Positions 40,407 through 64,000 of a DNA stretch of 64,000 nt are shown here, piece after piece; the first letter of the stretch is position 1; every line of letters starts with the position of its first letter. A program made the position numbers and the translations under genes. The stretch is taken from positions 434,001 to 498,000 of the forward strand of contig BAAHQB010000110.1 in the NCBI GenBank assembly GCA_054601695.1, read 5' to 3'. Origin of the DNA: Amorphochlora amoebiformis (taxonomy: Eukaryota > Cercozoa > Chlorarachniophyceae). The notes beneath the pieces are model-generated. The model was not told where the DNA came from, ran no database searches, and saw only the letters and a program-made list of their open reading frames with translations.

Positions 40407-41571
40407 ATGAGCACAGAGAGCCTTTTTGGCCACTTCTTGGGGCTCGAGACACCGCATCTCGATGCTTTGCATTCCAATACACCTGAGCAGTCAAGCAGCG
40501 ACGGGAAGGAGGACTCACCGACCCTTAAACAAGCCAATCGTGCCGATGAAGCTGACGGCAAGAAGATCAAAGAAAAGAAACTGCGACGTAGGTTACAGAA
40601 TCGTCGCGCAGCCAAGGTAACCACTATTCCTTGACGCTGTATAAATTGGCAGGGAATTTTGATTGGTCCATGTGTTTTCTCAGCGTGTGTTTTCTCAGTT
40701 CTCACATGGGCAATTTTAGGTTTCACGGGCGAGAAAGAAGGCATACGTGACGCTCCTCGAAAACAAAACAACCGATCTACAGGCGGAGGTAGAGAGATTG
40801 AAGGCCAAGAATAAGGATCTTGAAGCTCGGATCTTGAACCTCGAGAATAACCGAAAGCGGAGTGGAGAAGCTATAATAGGTCCAGTTCAAAAAGCTCCCA
40901 AGCGCTCCAGACGGTCAACTGCGAACTCGTCTGAGGCCAAGACTCCATCAGACGAGAGGGCAAATAGTCTGGGACTGGAGCTAGCCGAGAGCTTCCCTGT
41001 ACCCCTCCTATGCGAGCGAACGATGGATGTTTTCGCAGGTTACCAACCCCTTCTACAACAAACCAGTGACAATTGTCGCATCGCACTGTGTACCAACTAC
41101 ATTAGAACATTGAATACCCCCACTAACCCCGACCGCATACTGGCCAACTAGCCGTACCTAAATCTCACAATCGACAGGTTGCTCAATGCCATCAAGGTCT
41201 GGGGTAAAAGATCCAAAGATCGAAGTCCCACCGATCAACCTCTCGCCAATCGAAGTCCCACGGATCGGTTCCCTCACCGCCAACTCGAATGACACCTCAA
41301 GCGTGTTGAGTATCATCGACAGCCAAGACGACGCTTCGTCAGCAGTACGAACACCACAGCAGCTGGTATCTTCGCCGTCGACCCGATTCTCGACCGTGGA
41401 AACTCTTTCGGGTTTAAAGGCCAAAACCTCTTATCAAATGCAGAGTCCAACTCCAAACGAGACAATCGAGTCCCTGAAGATACAGGCAAGTTTGATAAAT
41501 GGGCTCCTCCTAATTTCGGCCGTGAGCTGTCTTTTCAAAGCATGCTTCTCGACCTTCCTCTCTTGCAGTGA
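40407..41571 (+). CDS. bZIP transcription factor, about 279 aa
   Basis: Exons 40407-40616, 40720-41038 and 41178-41485 join in phase. A GC-AG intron (41486-41568) would then place TGA immediately at 41569. The basic region spans the first junction: LRRRLQNRRAAK then VSRARKK, giving the diagnostic N-x7-R. A leucine zipper of five heptads follows (Leu at +10, +17, +24, +31 and +38 from that Arg). Exon 3 is Ser/Thr-rich, activation-domain-like. If the GC-AG intron is retained, the frame continues to 41707 with a hydrophobic stretch (LINGLLLISAVSCLF) that could be a membrane anchor. If intron 2 is retained, a stop occurs at 41151. The basic-region spelling is somewhat XBP1/HAC1-like, but orthology is not established. 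Confidence 0.88.
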
Positions 41572-44286
<2,715 letters not shown>

Positions 44287-45477
44287 TCAAGGCCGAGCCC
44301 ACACCGCTCCCCCCCCCCCCCCTAACCCCCGCGAATACGTAGCCCCCCCACGCGCGAAGAGAAGCAAATCACTTTTCAGCGCCAAACGCACGAACCTAAG
44401 GGCTCTCTCAAAGACTGAGCGCTTCGCATGGACTAAGTCGTGTATGCCTAGAGGGAGAGAGCGAGGGAGAGAGAGCGAGGGAGGGAGAGCGAGGAAGAGA
44501 GAGAGAGCGAGAGAGGGCGAGGGAGAGAGAGCGAGGGAGGGGGGAGAGAGAGAGCGGAGGGAGAGAGAGCGAGGTAGGGAGAGAGAGCGAGGAAGGTAGG
44601 GAGAGCGAGGGAGAGAGAGCGAGGGAGGGAGAGAGAGCGAGGGAGGGAGGGAGAGCGAGCGAGGGAGGGCAGAGAGAGCGATTGAGGGAGGGAGAACGGC
44701 AAGGTAGGGAGAGCGAGCGAGGGAGGGAGAGAGTGCGAAGGAGGGAGAGAGAGCGAGGGATGGAGAGAGAGCGAGGGGGGAGAGAGCGAGGGAGGGAGAG
44801 AGAGCGAGGGAGAGAGCGCGAGGAAGGAGAGAGAGCGAGGAAGGGAGAGAGAGCGAGGGAGGGAGAGAGAGCGAGGAAGGGAGAGAGAGCGAGGGAGGGA
44901 GAGAGAGCGAGGGAGGGAGCGAGGGAGAGCGAGGGAGGGAGAGAGAGAGAGTGACGGAGAGAGAGCGAGGGGGGAGGGAGAGAGGGAGAGAGAGAGACAG
45001 GGAGAGGGAGAGGGAAAATGAGAGATAAATATATATAGAGAGAGAGAGGGAGAGGGAGAGAATTAGATAGTGAGAGATTGGTTTTAAGTTTAGTATGCCG
45101 TATTTGTCTATCAGAAGAGAGTTAAGGAGAGGTAGGGTCAGGGTTAGGGCTAGGGTGGGTTAGGGTTAGGGTTAAGGTCAGGGTTATGGTTACGGTTAGG
45201 GTTAGGGTTAGGGTTAGGGTTAGGATCAGATTATTCAGAATATCCTAGTCTGAGGACCATTGACTTCTCCACAGTGTGGGGCTATGGTTAGGGTTAGGGT
45301 TAGGGTTAGGGCTAGGGTTAAAGTTAGGGCTAGAGCAGGGTTGGGGTTAGGGTTTGGGAGGACGTTAAGAATGTGTTTGGGGTTAAAATCAGAGATTGTT
45401 ATTTAGGAGAGAGATAGAGTGAAGAGATACAAAAAATAGAGGGACAAGGAAGAGTGGGAGAATGAGGGAGAGAAAGA

Positions 45478-45519
<42 letters not shown>

Positions 45520-45880
45520 ATATCTATCGGCCGGCAGACAGAGAGAGAGAGAGAGAGAGAGAAATCACTCACACAACAGAGCGAGAGAGCGAGAGAGAGA
45601 GAGGGTGAGAGAAAGTGAACAAGGGGGAACAGGAGAGCGAGAGGGATGAACAAACGCTTGAGTTTGAGAATGGTTTGACGACCCGTGTGACGTGAGGCTA
45701 TGGATATTGGTGCACTTTGCTTGGTGGCCATTGCGGTACACTGGACTGGATATATATATTATATATATATATATATATATATTTCATATATTTATATATT
45801 GTATATTATATAGGTGTATATATGTATGTGTGTGTGTGTATGTATGGTATGTACGTGTATGAATATGTCTATATATATAC

Positions 45881-45935
<55 letters not shown>

Positions 45936-46113
45936 GTATATGTATTAAACAAGTATACGCAAAGAGGTATATTGATGCAGATAAACCCTTATATATATTA
46001 TATATATATATATATATATAAACAATGTATATATATATGTATGTATATATATATATATATATAAACATATATATATATATATATTATATATATGAATGTA
46101 TATATATATATTG

Positions 46114-46146
<33 letters not shown>

Positions 46147-46186
46147 TAAACTTAATATGAGTATTTACATGTATAAACATATTTCA

Positions 46187-46247
<61 letters not shown>

Positions 46248-46311
46248 GTGTGCATTTTTATACAACCTGAATTCTCCGCTGCCTCACACGCACGAACGAC
46301 CTGATATATGA

Positions 46312-46359
<48 letters not shown>

Positions 46360-46427
46360 GTATTACATGTATACATATACACACACACACATTGTATATA
46401 ATATATATATATACATATGTAAATATA

Positions 46428-46486
<59 letters not shown>

Positions 46487-46759
46487 AGAATAAGATAGCA
46501 CATTATATTTCATATATATATATATATACATATGTATATGTATTTTGTATATGTATGTATAACCATGGTATGCGCTTGTTCAGCAGGGATACCTTGGTTC
46601 CGAACCTAAGTTTAAAGTAATATAATATAATAGATATAGTTATATTATAGTTATACATAAAATATCTATCTATATCTATATATCTATATAAATATTATTA
46701 CATTAAAGGATTTATAAAAGTATTTACATAAATGTGTATGTATATAAATATATATCTAT

Positions 46760-46801
<42 letters not shown>

Positions 46802-46823
46802 GCAGGCGTATATACTAATATAT

Positions 46824-46888
<65 letters not shown>

Positions 46889-46962
46889 TGTATGTATGTA
46901 TATAAAAGATGCCGTAGTTCCGAACTTGAATTAATATTGTATATCTATATAGCTAATATATA

Positions 46963-47010
<48 letters not shown>

Positions 47011-47051
47011 ATATAATATGTTGTACGTTATATCAACGTGTGAATGTCACA

Positions 47052-47118
<67 letters not shown>

Positions 47119-47280
47119 CATATACGTTTGTATTCACACACACACACAAACACACACACACACACATATATATGTGTATATATATATATATATATGTGTG
47201 TATATTATATGTATATATGTTGTTGCATCCTCTTCCTTAGTAGGAGTACATTATATACGTATAAATATACACACATATAC

Positions 47281-47324
<44 letters not shown>

Positions 47325-47358
47325 ACATATACATACATATACATACATACATATATAT

Positions 47359-47390
<32 letters not shown>

Positions 47391-47400
47391 GTATAATATA

Positions 47401-47480
<80 letters not shown>

Positions 47481-47573
47481 ACCGCTGCTTTGAGGACGTG
47501 TAGCAAGGATCTGGCGAACACTTGTATGCCCCCTATCATTTCCATACCTACTCCCGCCTTCTTCTTTAATTTG
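44287..47573 (-). CDS. Unidentified multi-exon gene, C-terminal part
   Basis: Three phase-consistent exons: 47573-47483 ([15 protein letters not shown] then [15 protein letters not shown]), 46300-46267 ([12 protein letters not shown]) and 44447-44287 ([20 protein letters not shown] then [17 protein letters not shown], Gly-rich end, TGA). The product is helix-rich and basic. I do not recognise the family, and the 5' end is not found; candidate upstream material at about 48318-48350 ([10 protein letters not shown]) lacks a clear donor. Introns contain (TA)n, a (GA)n tract and a telomeric array. The Gly codon run corresponds to a homopolymer C tract at 44310-44323, so its length, and thus the frame, should be checked. 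Confidence 0.5.
44450..45065. repeat. GAGC/GGGA-rich simple repeat
   Basis: Purine-rich array of gagcgagggagggagagaga-type units directly upstream (minus strand) of the last exon of the minus-strand gene. Its coding-strand pyrimidine tract merges into that exon's acceptor. A second GA tract lies at about 45405-45640. Confidence 0.9.
45130..45362. repeat. Interstitial telomeric array with shared module
   Basis: TTAGGG repeats flank a non-telomeric module at about 45223-45287, homologous to those at 13352-13416 and 28759-28824. It lies inside an intron of the minus-strand gene. Confidence 0.93.
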
Positions 47574-47603
<30 letters not shown>

Positions 47604-47612
<9 letters not shown>

Positions 47613-47651
47613 ATTATTTCCATACCTACTCCCGCCTTCTTCTTTAATTTG

Positions 47652-47716
<65 letters not shown>

Positions 47717-47755
47717 ATCATTTCCATACCTACTCCCGCCTTCTTCTTTAATTTG

Positions 47756-47798
<43 letters not shown>

Positions 47799-47837
47799 AT
47801 TATTTCCATACCTACTCCCGCCTTCTTCTTTAATTTG

Positions 47838-47841
<4 letters not shown>
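47604..47841 (-). repeat. Exon-edge echo array, acceptor type, three copies
   Basis: Upstream (minus strand) of exon 47573-47483, three copies at about 47609-47656, 47712-47759 and 47795-47840 keep the acceptor TATTAG plus the exon's 5' 45 bp (through ATGATAGGG or ATAATAGGG), then break into (TA)n. Confidence 0.92.
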
Positions 47842-53680
<5,839 letters not shown>

Positions 53681-53705
53681 CTAACCGCACTAACTTGGAC
53701 ACCTA

Positions 53706-53801
<96 letters not shown>

Positions 53802-53810
53802 CATACATAT

Positions 53811-53904
<94 letters not shown>

Positions 53905-54013
53905 AACCCTAACCCGAACCCGACACCCTAACCCTAACCCTAACCGACACTCGACACCTGACACCCGACACACGTATGTATATATGTACTGTACATATAT
54001 ATATATATACATG

Positions 54014-54047
<34 letters not shown>

Positions 54048-54068
54048 CACACATATATATATATATTG

Positions 54069-54140
<72 letters not shown>

Positions 54141-54241
54141 GTATATTTATTCAGACAATACACAAGCGGAACATCTAAATATTTTGTGTGTGTGTGTGTA
54201 TATATATACATACACATATATATATATATATATGTATATGT

Positions 54242-54298
<57 letters not shown>

Positions 54299-54336
54299 AT
54301 ATGCATACATAAGTATAGCCCTTAAGGCTGCCGCCG

Positions 54337-54375
<39 letters not shown>

Positions 54376-54420
54376 TTTATATATTTTTATATATATATAT
54401 ATATATATATTAATGTATAT

Positions 54421-54460
<40 letters not shown>

Positions 54461-54872
54461 CTAGATACATTACACACACATATCAATGGCATACTCCAAC
54501 AAGAATGATTTCGTACATTCTCTCGCAAGCGAACCTCGACATCTCTCCGCCGAGTCTCCACTACCTCAACGCTCTCCGAGATCTCCGGGAGATCTCCGGG
54601 AGAGTCTTGGAGACTATCGGAGACGAGTAAAACCCGAGATTCCCGGGGACGAGCGTACAGGCCCTGAGGGAGGTTAGGATAGGTTGGATGAGTGTGTGCT
54701 GGTTCCTAACACTTGTACGGCCGATAGATATACCGTACTTCGCGTCGTAGACAGTATACATACTTACACAGCCGATGTACATGATCCCACGGTTCGAAAC
54801 ACCCATGTGCATGTATGTATGTGTATATGTATATATATATGTATTTACAGATACGTATTATAAATATTATAC

Positions 54873-54917
<45 letters not shown>

Positions 54918-55051
54918 GCATATATATTTATATACACATTATATTATATTAGTTTTATACTTTTTTTTTTAAATTAAATTTGCATATGCGTATTATTATT
55001 ATTGTTAGTACATATATATATATATATATGTACGCATATATGTATGTATAT

Positions 55052-55101
<50 letters not shown>

Positions 55102-55141
55102 TATGCGTGTATATCTATTTGTACACATATATAATATGTCT
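53681..55141. other. Mostly TA-rich, with short telomeric run and unique island
   Basis: (TA)n with a CA run at about 53815-53850 and a short CCCTAA/CCCGACA run at about 53901-53965. A unique island at 54480-54820 contains clustered ctccgagatctccgggagat motifs and, at about 54768-54816, a diverged copy of the 52-bp minisatellite unit seen at 14866-15235. A 64-codon plus-strand open frame (54486-54677) has no homology that I recognise. Confidence 0.5.

Positions 55142-64000
<8,859 letters not shown>

Noticed and set aside
40199-40771. Minus-strand 190-codon frame over the bZIP gene
   Set aside because: It is antisense to clear bZIP exons and the divergent promoter, with no recognisable domain.
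45399-45731. Minus-strand frame starting [19 protein letters not shown]
   Set aside because: Most of it is GA-repeat translation. The unique part falls inside an intron of a phase-consistent gene and has no good donor.

Overview
This is nuclear DNA from an intron-rich eukaryote, almost certainly a protist. Roughly half or more of the window is (TA)n or near-(TA)n, joined by long CT/GA tracts, (AAT)n and many degenerate interstitial TTAGGG/CCCTAA arrays. Real genes appear as islands of GC-balanced exons (about 30 to 280 nt) with GT-AG introns from about 50 nt to more than 1 kb, and the (TA)n lies mostly inside introns. Exon structures below were rebuilt by eye from splice sites, conserved protein sequence and reading-phase agreement across junctions. 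No search was run. Several genes begin with signal-peptide-like leaders, including an organellar-type release factor. That would fit an alga with a complex plastid, but the lineage cannot be fixed from this window.

Layout. 824-3433 (+): C-terminal exons of a cullin, ending with the neddylation/winged-helix region. 4345-5463 (-): a basic nuclear-type protein. 9182-17315 (-): a complete 12-exon S-formylglutathione hydrolase (esterase D), about 284 aa. 17673-18434 (+): ribosomal protein eL20 (RPL18a), 3 coding exons, divergent from esterase D. 20868-21425 (-): a small secreted coiled-coil protein. 21609-30826 (+): an ICT1/ArfB-type GGQ release-factor homologue in 8 exons, divergent from the coiled-coil gene. 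32581-40164 (-): a long secreted coiled-coil gene. 40407-41571 (+): a bZIP transcription factor, divergent from it. 44287-47573 (-), 49267-53680 (-) and 55142-63109 (-): three further multi-exon genes. The last carries an LNGR-G...RY-V module.

The most striking signal is a recurrent structure that I call exon-edge echoes. Beside many exons, the adjoining intron carries several same-orientation partial copies of that exon, separated by (TA)n. Copies downstream of an exon keep its 3' part plus the splice donor. Copies upstream keep the splice acceptor plus the 5' part. I see this in at least six genes, on both strands, with 1 to 7 copies per site. Other notable signals are a telomere-array-associated module shared by three intronic telomeric blocks, a doubled 16-bp perfect palindrome in the esterase D/eL20 divergent promoter, an extended heat-shock-element-like array in an intron, and bZIP-type and heat-shock-like sites just upstream of the bZIP start codon.
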